From Bacillota bacterium (GTDB lineage: Bacteria > Bacillota > Clostridia > Lachnospirales > Lachnospiraceae), in NCBI GenBank assembly GCA_023442465.1, contig JAEZZQ010000007.1, forward strand, positions 62,001 through 126,000: a stretch of 64,000 bases of DNA, read 5' to 3'. Of the stretch, positions 16,543 through 25,277 are shown in pieces. The translations under genes and the position numbers were made by a program. A model generated the notes under the pieces. The model was given only the letters and a program-made list of their open reading frames with translations. It searched no databases and was not told the origin of the DNA. Positions within the stretch are counted from its first letter, which is position 1. The number at the start of each line of letters is the position of its first letter.

Positions 16543-17997
16543 CTAATTAAATTTTTCCACTGCCTTAGTTACCTTCAATAGCTTACCATTAATTTTTGTA
16601 TTTTTCATCGCCTCCAGTACCAACGGACCTTTACCGTTCAATATTTCCACATAGGTAAGAGTATCTTGAATGGCTATTATTCCAATGTCCTCCGGCTTGA
16701 CACCTTCCAGATTGGATATGACTCCGACAAAGTTGGCCGCTCTGAGCTTCTTCTTTTTCCCGCCGCCAAAACGCAGTCTCATTATCTCTTTATTTAATTG
16801 GTCACTCTTTATTTTTTTAATCTGAGGAGCTGTATTCATTTTTTCGTCGAAAAAAGGTTTCTGAATGGCCACTCCCTCTTTGGATGGTTTCATTATTTCC
16901 TGAATTTTAAATCCAATCAATTTTTCAATATTATGCAAGTATCTGGTCTGTGCAGGAACTGCGAAGGAAAGGGCTTTTCCTTTTTTCCCTGCACGCCCTG
17001 TTCTTCCCGTACGATGGACATAATTTTCTTCATCCAAAGGGATGTCATAGTTAATGACCAGAGAAATGTTCTCTACATCTATACCTCTTGCTGCTACATC
17101 TGTGGCTATCAAATAACGGCACTCTCCCCTTTTAAACCGCATCATTGCAGATAATCGATCGCGCTGTTCCATGCCTCCATGCATTTTATTACAAGGATAG
17201 CCCAAATCATCCAGACGATCACATACCATGTCCACCCGGTCCTTCGTACTGCAAAAGATAATACAGCTATCCGGTTTTTCAATAATCATAACATCGGTAA
17301 GCAGTTCAAATTTATCTTCTTCTTTAGTAATATAAAGAAAATGATCAATATCAGTAGGCATGATACCGGCCTCGCTGACATCTATATTGACAGGAGTTCT
17401 CATATAATTTGATGCTATGCCTTTTACTTCATCGGGCATGGTAGCGGAAAACAACATTGTCATCCTCTCCTCAGGCAGCTCTTTTATAATTGCTTCTACC
17501 TGTTCCATAAATCCCATATCCAGCATTCTATCAGCTTCATCAATTACCAAGCAGTTAATCTTACTTAAATTTAATGTGCCTTTGTTTATATGGTCCATGA
17601 TGCGCCCCGGTGTACCGGCAACTACATGTGTTTTCTGCTTCAGCTCCGCTTTCTCGATGGAAAATTGGTGCCTGCCATAGACTGCCGCCGCTTTTATCCG
17701 TTTAAATCTGCCTATATTGGTAAAGTCTTCTTTTATTTGAACAGCAAGCTCCCTTGTTGGGGCCAAAATAAGTGCTTGTGGTTTGTTTTCAAGCCATTCC
17801 ACTGATTCACATATCGGGATTGCATATGCGGCAGTTTTGCCGCTGCCTGTCCGTGCCTTGACGATAAGATCATTTTTCTCTAAAGCATATGGAATGACTC
17901 TAGCCTGAACCTCCGTAGGTATATCATATTCCAGACCTTTAAGCGCCTTTATGATATCCTCACTGAGTATATAATCATGAAAACTTCCAATATCCAT
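16543..17997 (-). CDS. dbpA: DEAD-box RNA helicase, DbpA/YxiN type
   Basis: The 484-residue ATP-dependent RNA helicase shows the motifs in order: Q-motif region (PTEVQARVIP), I (ARTGSGKT), Ia (APTRELA), Ib (GTPGR), II (DEAD), III (SATMP), IV (IIFCSTK), V (ATDVAARGIDV) and VI (HRTGRTGR). The last ~75 residues (LRFGGGKKKKLRAANFVGVISNLEGVKPEDIGIIAIQDTLTYVEI) match the DbpA RNA-binding domain that targets hairpin 92 of 23S rRNA, so a role in large-subunit assembly is expected. The start follows GAGG by 7 nt. Confidence 0.9.
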   Translation of the reverse strand: MDIGSFHDYILSEDIIKALKGLEYDIPTEVQARVIPYALEKNDLIVKARTGSGKTAAYAIPICESVEWLENKPQALILAPTRELAVQIKEDFTNIGRFKRIKAAAVYGRHQFSIEKAELKQKTHVVAGTPGRIMDHINKGTLNLSKINCLVIDEADRMLDMGFMEQVEAIIKELPEERMTMLFSATMPDEVKGIASNYMRTPVNIDVSEAGIMPTDIDHFLYITKEEDKFELLTDVMIIEKPDSCIIFCSTKDRVDMVCDRLDDLGYPCNKMHGGMEQRDRLSAMMRFKRGECRYLIATDVAARGIDVENISLVINYDIPLDEENYVHRTGRTGRAGKKGKALSFAVPAQTRYLHNIEKLIGFKIQEIMKPSKEGVAIQKPFFDEKMNTAPQIKKIKSDQLNKEIMRLRFGGGKKKKLRAANFVGVISNLEGVKPEDIGIIAIQDTLTYVEILNGKGPLVLEAMKNTKINGKLLKVTKAVEKFN

Positions 17998-18200
17998 ATC
18001 TAAGCCTCACATTCCAATCAAAACCGGTATAATTACCATAAGGATAATTATCGGTAAGTTACGTATTAACCTATTTTACATGGGTATACCTCTCAATGCA
18101 ATAAAAACGTTTCATTAATCCTTTGCTATTATGAAATGCATTTGTTATTATATGTTTTGTAGGAATGACGAAAACAGATACTCAAAAGGTGGAAGCAGAA

Positions 18201-19250
18201 ATGGATAATCAAGAACAAAAGCATACACGGCGTCCCAGATATAAGGGTACTCATCCAAAAGCTTTTCAAGATAAATACAAGGAATTGAACCCGGAGCTAT
18301 ATGCGGATGCTGTGGAAAAGGTCATTCAAAAAGGCAATACTCCTGCCGGAATGCATCGCTCTATTTGCGTGAAGGAAATATTAGACTTCTTGCAAATTAC
18401 CCCCGGCCAAACCGGGTTAGACGCAACCTTGGGTTACGGCGGCCATACTTTAGAGATGCTTAAGTGTTTAAATTCAAAGGGACATTTATATGCTACTGAT
18501 GTAGATTCTATCGAACTGCCGCGCACAAGGGAACGTTTAGAGCGCTTAGGTTACGGCCCGGAAATCTTAACGGTCAGGCAAACTAATTTCTCCAATATAG
18601 ACCAAATTACCTCCGAATCGGGACCACTTAATTTTATATTGGCAGATTTGGGCGTTTCCTCCATGCAAATAGATAATCCGGAAAGGGGATTTTCCTATAA
18701 GACTGAGGGGCCTTTAGACTTACGCCTTAATCCTTCGAAAGGTATCTCCGCAGCGGAGCGTCTCAGAACTATTTCACAAGACGAATTACGCGGTATGTTG
18801 TTGGAGAATGCAGATGAACCTCATTCCGTAGAAATCGCTCATGCTATTATTTCTGCAATCAAAAAAGGAGCAGACATAACAACGACGAGTCAGCTCCGGC
18901 AAGTGATCAAAGATGCACTGAAATTTGTTCCGGAAAAAGATAGAGACAATGAAATTAAAAAATCCTGTCAAAGATGTTTTCAAGCGTTGCGGATTGATGT
19001 CAATAATGAATTTGAAGTGTTATATGAATTCCTGGAAAAGCTTCCCGCTGCATTGGCTGAAGGCGGGCGTGCCGCTATCCTTACTTTTCATTCCGGCGAA
19101 GACCGTCTCGTTAAAAAATCCTTCCAGCGCTTCTACCGTGAAGGCATCTATAAAGAAATAGCTCCTGAGGCTATCCGGCCGTCAGCGGCCGAATGCGGTT
19201 CCAATAGCCGTGCCAGAAGCGCAAAATTACGTTGGGCTGTAAAAGCTTAA
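18201..19250 (+). CDS. RsmH/MraW-family rRNA methyltransferase, stand-alone paralogue
   Basis: The ~349-residue protein carries the RsmH signature: MHRSICVKEIL, GLDATLGYGGHT (SAM motif I), LADLGVSSMQID, ERGFSYKTEGPLDLRL and TFHSGEDRLVKK. RsmH N4-methylates cytosine 1402 of 16S rRNA. This copy has a basic N-terminal extension of about 50 residues (RRPRYKGTHPKAF) and is not in a division and cell-wall cluster, so it may be a paralogue with another target. I favour the ATG at 18201 (AAGGTGG 8 nt upstream); an ATG at 18165 is also possible but too close to its GGA. Confidence 0.82.
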   Translation: MDNQEQKHTRRPRYKGTHPKAFQDKYKELNPELYADAVEKVIQKGNTPAGMHRSICVKEILDFLQITPGQTGLDATLGYGGHTLEMLKCLNSKGHLYATDVDSIELPRTRERLERLGYGPEILTVRQTNFSNIDQITSESGPLNFILADLGVSSMQIDNPERGFSYKTEGPLDLRLNPSKGISAAERLRTISQDELRGMLLENADEPHSVEIAHAIISAIKKGADITTTSQLRQVIKDALKFVPEKDRDNEIKKSCQRCFQALRIDVNNEFEVLYEFLEKLPAALAEGGRAAILTFHSGEDRLVKKSFQRFYREGIYKEIAPEAIRPSAAECGSNSRARSAKLRWAVKA

Positions 19251-19341
19251 CAGATACAGGCTCATCTGTTTTCTTAATTATATTATCAGTCATATCATTT
19301 CAGTTGAGCCTTCTGACAAATCTGCGGTAACGATACTTTAA

Positions 19342-19860
19342 TTATTTAACTATCTTAGAACGATTTTGAAGTGAAGAAGCTTCCACTCTTTCGCACAGTT
19401 TTGTTTTATATGCTTCGAATCTGCTAATGATATCAGGGCTGTTAGCAAAAAAGCCTATTAAGTTTTCTATGCAAGCTGTAGTTTCATTACTTAATGTATG
19501 TTCTATCTTTTCGGTTTCCTCCAGTATCATAGAAGAATCCACACCGATCATCCGCATAAAATTCTCAATAATCATATGGCGCTTTATGAGCCAGTCTCCA
19601 ATCTCCTTACCTTTTTCCTCAAGGAAAAGTACACTATATTTTTCATACTTAATATATCCCATCTCAGAAAGGCGCTGAACCATTTTTGTTGCGGATGAGG
19701 GCTGTATATTGAGAGCTTGTGACAGCTCATTAATTCTCGTAAACCCATTTTTAGCTGAAAGACGGCTGATCATTTCAATATAGTCTTCCATGGACGCAGT
19801 CAGGGAACTGTCGTCTTTTTTCATATATTCATTGAAAGTATGAAAATCACTGTTCTTCAT
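19342..19860 (-). CDS. mntR: MntR/DtxR family metal-dependent repressor
   Basis: The 172-residue protein has the DtxR-type winged helix (MEDYIEMISRLSAKNGFTRINELSQALNIQPSSATKMVQRLSEMGYI) followed by the metal-binding dimerisation helices (KRHMIIENFMRMIG, EETEKIEHTLS). It lacks a third SH3-like domain, as MntR does. It is transcribed away from an Nramp manganese transporter with a DtxR-like palindrome between them, so Mn(II)-dependent repression of mntH is the likely job. Confidence 0.88.
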   Translation of the reverse strand: MKNSDFHTFNEYMKKDDSSLTASMEDYIEMISRLSAKNGFTRINELSQALNIQPSSATKMVQRLSEMGYIKYEKYSVLFLEEKGKEIGDWLIKRHMIIENFMRMIGVDSSMILEETEKIEHTLSNETTACIENLIGFFANSPDIISRFEAYKTKLCERVEASSLQNRSKIVK

Positions 19861-19930
19861 GCGCCACCCGCTCAGGTACTTTTATATAAGTCTATTCACT
19901 TAAATTTTAAACATTCCCAATGTAACACTT

Positions 19931-19983
19931 TTGGCCTGAACCTCATAATTTGTATTATGAAAAAATTATTAGCCCCGGCTAAT
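19931..19983 (+). promoter_or_regulatory. mntH promoter and MntR operator
   Basis: TTGGCC (19931-19936) and TATTAT (19953-19958) are 16 bp apart. The palindrome ATTAGCCCCGGCTAAT (19968-19983) lies about ten bases past the -10, where bound repressor would stop initiation. Its half-site ATTAGCC resembles DtxR/MntR boxes. Confidence 0.75.
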
Positions 19984-20017
19984 AGAAACGAATGTAAGTC
20001 AGAAAGGTAATCGTGTT

Positions 20018-21325
20018 ATGCAAATTGAGGAATCTGTCTTAGACATGGATTTAGAATTTACATGCCCATGTAAAATCATGCAAAATAAACCGGTTGAAGC
20101 ATCTCCTAAAAACAAAGCGTTAAAGTTCATCAAATTCTTAGGTCCTGCTTTTGTTGTCAGTGTCGCATACATCGATCCCGGAAACTTTGCGACCAATATA
20201 AGCGGCGGCTCAAAATTCAACTATGCGTTGATATGGGTAATTTTGTGGAGCAACCTAATGGCGATCTTTTTGCAGACAATGTCGGCAAAGCTTGGCATTG
20301 CCACAGGTCATAGCTTACCCGAGATGTGTGCAAAGGTATTTTCCAAAAAAGTAAACTGGTTTTTCTGGGTTGTTGCCGAAATCGGGGCAATGGCGACGGA
20401 CCTTGCAGAATTCCTGGGCGGAACGCTGGGCCTTTACCTGCTGTTTCATATTCCGATGCTTTATGCCGGGTTGCTAACCGGTCTTTTGACTTTCATGATC
20501 TGTTACATAGAGAAATACGGGCAAAAATATGTGGAAGTGATAATTACGATTCTTATCGCCATAATCAGCGGCGCATATTTGATGGAGTTATTTCTCGCAA
20601 AACCGGACTGGGCTCAGGTGGGAATCCATACGCTGATACCCTCTCTTCCAAACGGAGAAGCCGTTACGATTGCTGTCGGGATGTTGGGAGCAACGGTTAT
20701 GCCTCATGTTATTTATCTGCATTCACAACTGGTTCAATACAGATGTGAGGACACTTCCGACGAGGGGAAACTCCACCATTTCAAAATGGAAAAAATCGAT
20801 ATTATAATTGCCATGAATATCGCATTTTTTGTCAATGCCGCGATGGTAGTCGTATCCGCCGCCGTATTCTTCAGAAACGGCATGGTTGTGGATACTATGG
20901 AACAAGCGCATCAATCGTTACAGCCGCTTTTAGGCTCACTTTCAAGCGGTGCCTTCGGAATCGCCCTGCTCGCATCCGGATTATCTTCCTCCGCCGTGGG
21001 GACAATGGCAGGACAGACAATTATGAAGGGGTTTGTAAATATCAGTATTCCCGTTAACTTAAGACGGCTGATCACTATGCTTCCTGCGCTCATTATCATC
21101 GCACTCGGCATTAATCCTCTGGACGCGCTGGTGTTAAGTCAGGTCGCACTCAGCTTCATACTTCCTCTGCCTATTATCCAAATGTTATTCATAGCCGGGA
21201 AAAAACAACTGATGGGCAATTTCGTTAACAAGATATGGGTTCAGATCGTGGGAATGGCAATCGCAAGCGTAATCATCGTCCTCAATGCCGTGCTGCTGTA
21301 TCTGACCTTTACCGGGCAGGCCTGA
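20018..21325 (+). CDS. mntH: Nramp-type manganese transporter MntH
   Basis: The 435-residue membrane protein has eleven predicted helices and both metal-site signatures: DPGN in helix 1 (residues 53-56) and MPH in helix 6 (228-230). It imports Mn(II), possibly with other divalent metals, coupled to protons. The ~35-residue N-terminal extension has a CPC motif (FTCPCKIM) that could bind metal. It is divergent from mntR and preceded by the MntR-type operator. A terminator follows the stop. Confidence 0.93.
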   Translation: MQIEESVLDMDLEFTCPCKIMQNKPVEASPKNKALKFIKFLGPAFVVSVAYIDPGNFATNISGGSKFNYALIWVILWSNLMAIFLQTMSAKLGIATGHSLPEMCAKVFSKKVNWFFWVVAEIGAMATDLAEFLGGTLGLYLLFHIPMLYAGLLTGLLTFMICYIEKYGQKYVEVIITILIAIISGAYLMELFLAKPDWAQVGIHTLIPSLPNGEAVTIAVGMLGATVMPHVIYLHSQLVQYRCEDTSDEGKLHHFKMEKIDIIIAMNIAFFVNAAMVVVSAAVFFRNGMVVDTMEQAHQSLQPLLGSLSSGAFGIALLASGLSSSAVGTMAGQTIMKGFVNISIPVNLRRLITMLPALIIIALGINPLDALVLSQVALSFILPLPIIQMLFIAGKKQLMGNFVNKIWVQIVGMAIASVIIVLNAVLLYLTFTGQA

Positions 21326-21410
21326 TGTTTCTCACTCTTAACAGTATAAACTAAAAGGATGCCTTTCCCTGCAAATCTAAAATTCATAGTTTTGGTACAC
21401 CACAGAAATG

Positions 21411-21442
21411 GAGAACGGCGTGGTAACCGTTCTCTATTTTTT
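21411..21442 (+). terminator. mntH terminator
   Basis: GAGAACGG (21411-21418) pairs with CCGTTCTC (21427-21434), followed by TATTTTTT. Confidence 0.8.
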
Positions 21443-21465
21443 GCAAAGAGAAGGTGCCCCTCAAT

Positions 21466-22620
21466 TCATTTCATGACTTTTGAAACACCCTCTTGAACAT
21501 GCGCATTGCTGTTTGATAATATATCTCTTTCCATAATTTGTGCAACTTTGTCCGGCTCTTCAAATATAGGGCTGTGGGCTGAATTTTCGAAAAGATAGAA
21601 TCCCTTTACGGGTGCTTTTAGCCGCCTTAAATATTCCTCTGACATTTGGTAATTTACCGTATAATCATATTTTCCTGAAAAAAAGTATGTCGGAACTTCT
21701 AATGCGGTCACTTTATCCCTTAAATCATCGTTCATTTTTAACTGTGGATTCTTATTGAGCAATAACTTACCGCGCCATAGATTTATTTTTTCTGTCAGTG
21801 TATATTCCCTGTTTTTTAACGAGGTTAAGAATATCCCCTTCACAACAGAATTCATACTATGTGTTGTGCCTATGCCGGAGCGGTGCATAAAATCATCTCT
21901 TATTTTATTATATCCGATCGATGGATAAGAATTTCCCTTCAACTTGTTTACGGCCGCGTTATCGCCTGCCTTTGTAAAATAATCCAGCATATATTGATAC
22001 GCCAGCTTCTCGGACTCATCCTGATCGGTCACCTGCGCAACTGCTATGTAGGCTTTATAAATCCGGGGCGCTTTCTGCACTGCCTGAATACCGAAATAGG
22101 TACCCCATGAATGTGCCATAAGATAGATTTTATCCTGACCAAAACGTTCGCGCAAATAATTTGTCACCGCGATCGTATCGTCGACATACTGTTCAACCGT
22201 CAGAGTGCTTTTATCCATATTGCTGCTATAGGATAACCCTGCGCCCCTCTGATCCCACCAGACCACCGTAAAGTACTCTTCCAGTCCTGTAATATAATCT
22301 TCTGTAAGAAAATACTCCGGCATACCCGGACCGCCGTGAACGAACAGTAAGAGTGGATTGGAGATATCCTTGCTCTTGATAATCATCCCCATTTTGATAC
22401 CATTAATTTCCGTAAAGGTCTTTTCTGCCATACTGTTTTTTATCATCTCTCCGTTTATGTCTGCATATTGTCTAATCTTGCCGGGACTCAATATCAATAA
22501 AGCTCCTAAGAAAAAAATAATAATGGCCCAGGCGGCGCCGAGCAGAATATATATCATATTCTTAAACTTCTTTCTTATTCCAGATGATGTCTTCAATCTT
22601 ATCCTCCCAGCTTCCGTCAT
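21466..22620 (-). CDS. membrane-anchored alpha/beta hydrolase (proline iminopeptidase-like)
   Basis: The 384-residue protein has an N-terminal membrane helix (residues about 22-45) and then an alpha/beta-hydrolase fold with the oxyanion HGGPG motif, WDQRGAGLS, the nucleophile elbow AHSWGT, a catalytic Asp in GKYDYTV and His in NSAHSP. This pattern is that of peptidase S33 relatives. The ATG at 22620 has AAAGGGG six bases upstream and lies inside the end of the TetR gene (59-nt overlap), so the two are coupled and the hydrolase is probably under TetR control. Confidence 0.85.
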   Translation of the reverse strand: MTEAGRIRLKTSSGIRKKFKNMIYILLGAAWAIIIFFLGALLILSPGKIRQYADINGEMIKNSMAEKTFTEINGIKMGMIIKSKDISNPLLLFVHGGPGMPEYFLTEDYITGLEEYFTVVWWDQRGAGLSYSSNMDKSTLTVEQYVDDTIAVTNYLRERFGQDKIYLMAHSWGTYFGIQAVQKAPRIYKAYIAVAQVTDQDESEKLAYQYMLDYFTKAGDNAAVNKLKGNSYPSIGYNKIRDDFMHRSGIGTTHSMNSVVKGIFLTSLKNREYTLTEKINLWRGKLLLNKNPQLKMNDDLRDKVTALEVPTYFFSGKYDYTVNYQMSEEYLRRLKAPVKGFYLFENSAHSPIFEEPDKVAQIMERDILSNSNAHVQEGVSKVMK

Positions 22621-23152
22621 AAGAAACCCCTTTCATTGTCGCAATAGCAGCCAATCCATGAACCGTTGCCCATGCTGAAATAACAGCGTCTTTAATCCTT
22701 TCATCGGACAATCCATGCTGCCGCAATATTCTGAAATGCATTTCTTTCAGGAGTTCAAACGGAGGAAAGCTGCTCTTTGTATCATCATTCATCGATAAGT
22801 TTACACTGATACACGATTGTGAAAATAGGAACTCAAAATACTGGGGGTTTTTGACAAAAAAAGTAACATAGCTTTTCCCAATCTTAACCAAAGCATGTGG
22901 ATTTTCCAAATCTTCCCCTTCAGCAGAACTATTCAATTCCTTTGTAAACTGCTCTGTCACATAGCTTTTCATTGCTTCAAGCAGCTCTTCCTTATTGCTG
23001 AAATGGCTGTATGGCGCTGCATTGCTTACCCCGCATATGGCTGCGACTTTGCGCAGGGAAAAATGGGTTTCACCTTCTTTGTTAATAAGTTCAATCCCTG
23101 CTTCAATAAGGCAGTTTTTTAAATTTCCGTGGTGATATCTTTTTTCAGTCAT
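22562..23152 (-). CDS. TetR family transcriptional regulator
   Basis: The ~196-residue protein has a TetR helix-turn-helix (GNLKNCLIEAGIELINKEG, SLRKVAAICGVSNAAPYSHFSNKEELL) and a TetR_C_33-like ligand domain (FFVKNPQYFEFLFSQ). I chose the ATG at 23152, after GGAGATAAAT. Two identical-core palindromes lie directly upstream and are almost certainly its operators. It is translated together with the overlapping hydrolase gene. Confidence 0.9.
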   Translation of the reverse strand: MTEKRYHHGNLKNCLIEAGIELINKEGETHFSLRKVAAICGVSNAAPYSHFSNKEELLEAMKSYVTEQFTKELNSSAEGEDLENPHALVKIGKSYVTFFVKNPQYFEFLFSQSCISVNLSMNDDTKSSFPPFELLKEMHFRILRQHGLSDERIKDAVISAWATVHGLAAIATMKGVSYDGSWEDKIEDIIWNKKEV

Positions 23153-23163
23153 ATTTATCTCCA

Positions 23164-23212
23164 ATCTTTACGCTGTAAAGATTTTAGCATTCTATCTTTA
23201 CATTGTAAAGAT
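23164..23212 (-). promoter_or_regulatory. twin TetR operators
   Basis: ATCTTTACGCTGTAAAGAT (23164-23182) and ATCTTTACATTGTAAAGAT (23194-23212) are near-identical 19-bp palindromes 11 bp apart, next to the start of the TetR gene. They fit self-repression by two dimers. Confidence 0.85.
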
Positions 23213-23218
23213 AAATAT

Positions 23219-23767
23219 TTAAGTAAAAATATCATTCAGCAGCTTATCCCTTAGTTTTATTAACGCCCGTACTTTCATCTGATTAACAGCTTGTCTCGAT
23301 TTATTTATTACTTTTGCAATTTCAACAGCAGTATACCCTTCAACATAAATAAGATAAATAATCTGATATTCACTTTCATTTAGTATTTGATGAATGCCTG
23401 ATTCATAGAGAAAATCCATTTTATCTGTTTTGGCCGATACAGTCTCAATATAATATAATTGTTCTTCTGATAAATTCGTATGTAGTATTTCCTTTTTGGA
23501 TCGTATAATTTCGGGAATCTTTTTATTATAAAAATTTCTGACAGAAACATTAATGTAGTTTGTAATGGAACCGTCCTCATTACTTAACAGCTTTTCCAAT
23601 TCGAGCCCATGCATTAACTGGATGAAGTACAAAACTAAATCCTCATACGCATCTTCATAAACTAACTTTCTTGCATACTTTTGTAACAGCGGTCTGAACT
23701 TATTGATCAGCTCCATCATTGCTTCGCTATCTGATTCCTGTGCTCTTACTATTAAATCCTTCAACAT
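23219..23767 (-). CDS. sigma-70-like HTH regulator (UviA/TcpR-type)
   Basis: The ~182-residue protein has a weak region-2-like stretch (MELINKFRPLLQKYARKLVYEDAYEDLVLYFIQLM) and a clear region-4 helix-turn-helix (ILNESEYQIIYLIYVEGYTAVEIAKVINKSRQAVNQMKVRALIKLRDKL). Proteins of this build in clostridia act as alternative sigma factors for toxins, bacteriocins or mobile elements. I chose the ATG at 23767, after AAGGAGGGATTTAAA. Its targets are not evident; the relic just upstream suggests it once belonged to a mobile or accessory unit. Confidence 0.75.
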   Translation of the reverse strand: MLKDLIVRAQESDSEAMMELINKFRPLLQKYARKLVYEDAYEDLVLYFIQLMHGLELEKLLSNEDGSITNYINVSVRNFYNKKIPEIIRSKKEILHTNLSEEQLYYIETVSAKTDKMDFLYESGIHQILNESEYQIIYLIYVEGYTAVEIAKVINKSRQAVNQMKVRALIKLRDKLLNDIFT

Positions 23768-23888
23768 TTTAAATCCCTCCTTTTTTTCTAAGGAGGAACT
23801 TTTTATTAAAATGTAAACGTAAACTTTTGCCCTCTTCTGTATATCCCTTTTTCCATACAAAAGGACACCAAACTTTTCATTTTAACAA

Positions 23889-24034
23889 CAAAAGTGGTTA
23901 AAACAAATTAACCACTTTTAAAAGACATATCTCGATTTCTTTAAATCGTATTTTTTAGGTTTTCTTGCAACTGCACCAGCGGATTTCCAATGAGCTGCAT
24001 AAAGATTACGTCTGTCTTCCAACGCTTTCTAAAA
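23889..24034 (-). pseudogene. 3' relic of an unidentified gene with its terminator
   Basis: Minus-strand positions of about 24034 to 23923 read as a C-terminal tail (ALEDRRNLYAAHWKSAGAV, then KPKKYDLKKSRYVF and stop) with stops upstream and no start. Immediately after the stop is a hairpin (AAAGTGGTTAA and complement, 23889-23921) followed by T's. I read this as the preserved end of a lost gene. The family was not recognised. Confidence 0.4.
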
Positions 24035-24105
24035 TGAAAATAAGCTGATTTATAATGAGCACCTTACTTCTAAAATAAAATGCAGCATGAAAAAAAATTA
24101 CTATG

Positions 24106-24243
24106 AAGCCGAAGGCTGAACAGTGTTACTGTTAAGCTACGTAAGAACGTGATACGAGAGATGATTTCTGCTTCGCGAAGCGAATTTAAATGCAGAAATC
24201 ATTAGTTACTGCGAACGGAGTGAACAGTAACTGAACAGTAACA
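24106..24243. repeat. dispersed repeat, copy C
   Basis: It contains GGCTGAACAGTGTTACTG, TTAAGCTACGTAAGAACGTG and AACAGTAAC blocks shared with copies A, D and E, plus an internal hairpin (GATTTCTGC...GCAGAAATC around CTTCGCGAAG). No coding sequence is seen. Confidence 0.6.
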
Positions 24244-24341
24244 ATTAAAGTAATAAATAGAAAGATTAATTTGTATATATAATAAAAAAATGTTATACTC
24301 GCTATGCGACAAAAAAACTTATAGTATAAGGGGAAATTTAT

Positions 24342-25175
24342 ATGAAAAAGAAACTTTTATTTTTTCTTTCATTATTAGTCGTTGCTTTTATTTGCTTCGC
24401 CGCTATCGCAATAATGAAAGGAATACATTCTGAAGATGTGATTTTAAACGAAACCAACAATGTTTTTGACGGCACTATCGGTGATATACCTGCCCGGATG
24501 ATGATTTATAGAGATGGCAGCCGCTTGACCGCTTACTACATTTTAAAAAATGACAATACGGAATATTCTTTGACCGGGTCGTACAACGGCATAACACGGC
24601 ATTTTAAATTATCTGACGACGATAAGACAATCTTGCTGAACGGGTCTGTTCATCCTAATGCAGAAAGTAAAGACTACTATATTTTGACAGGAAGTTATTA
24701 TTCCTCAGAAACAGATACGGAAAGCGACTTCAATCTGATTCCTGCCTGGGGATTAAACGGAGAAGACAGGGACAGCATTTATCAGTATTTAGGTTATGAT
24801 ACGGCACAAGTAGAAGCATTTACCAATCATGTCATCGAACTCGTCCGCACAGACGACAAAGAGGGTTTGTCGCAGTTAATGAGCTATCCTTTATCCGTTG
24901 TCGTAGAGGGAGAACAGATGCTTCTTAATAACGAAAAGGAATTTCTTGCCCAATATGACGATATCATGACCGCCGGCTTCAAATCTTCCCTGACGAATTC
25001 GTTCACTCGTTATTTGTGGGGGAATTATAACGGCATCCAGCTTGGAGACAATGGAAGAGGTTTTCTGTTTTATAAAGGTTCTGAAGATAAGGATATGAAA
25101 ATCATTTCAATCAGTAATAACAGTCCGGATTTTTCCTATCCTTCCAATGAAGATAATGGTATTACTCAAGGTTAG
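24342..25175 (+). CDS. hypothetical membrane-anchored or secreted protein
   Basis: The 277-residue protein starts with a strong hydrophobic segment (KKKLLFFLSLLVVAFICFAAIAI) without a lipobox, so it is anchored or exported. The middle (residues 35-125) looks beta-rich and repetitive (GTIGDIPARMMIYRDGSRLTAYY, LTGSYNGITRHFKL, LTGSYYSSETDTE). Residues about 150-250 resemble an NTF2/SnoaL-like fold (VEAFTNHVIELVRTDDKEGLSQLMSYPLSVVVEG). AAGGGGAAATTT precedes the ATG. A lysozyme gene follows 102 bp downstream behind its own operator. Function unknown. Confidence 0.65.
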   Translation: MKKKLLFFLSLLVVAFICFAAIAIMKGIHSEDVILNETNNVFDGTIGDIPARMMIYRDGSRLTAYYILKNDNTEYSLTGSYNGITRHFKLSDDDKTILLNGSVHPNAESKDYYILTGSYYSSETDTESDFNLIPAWGLNGEDRDSIYQYLGYDTAQVEAFTNHVIELVRTDDKEGLSQLMSYPLSVVVEGEQMLLNNEKEFLAQYDDIMTAGFKSSLTNSFTRYLWGNYNGIQLGDNGRGFLFYKGSEDKDMKIISISNNSPDFSYPSNEDNGITQG

Positions 25176-25230
25176 TACAAATAATTTCCGGTAGAAGTTT
25201 ACATTTAGGCCACGTTCCCCTCTTTTATTA

Positions 25231-25246
25231 TTGTAATCGATTACAA
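25231..25246 (+). promoter_or_regulatory. cre-like palindrome (catabolite control) before the lysozyme gene
   Basis: TTGTAATCGATTACAA is a perfect 16-bp palindrome. Its core matches the CcpA consensus TGWAANCGNTNWCA at every fixed position. It lies 32 bp before the start codon, so binding should affect this gene. Confidence 0.6.
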
Positions 25247-25277
25247 AACAAATAATAAAGGAAGAGGAGATAACAAA

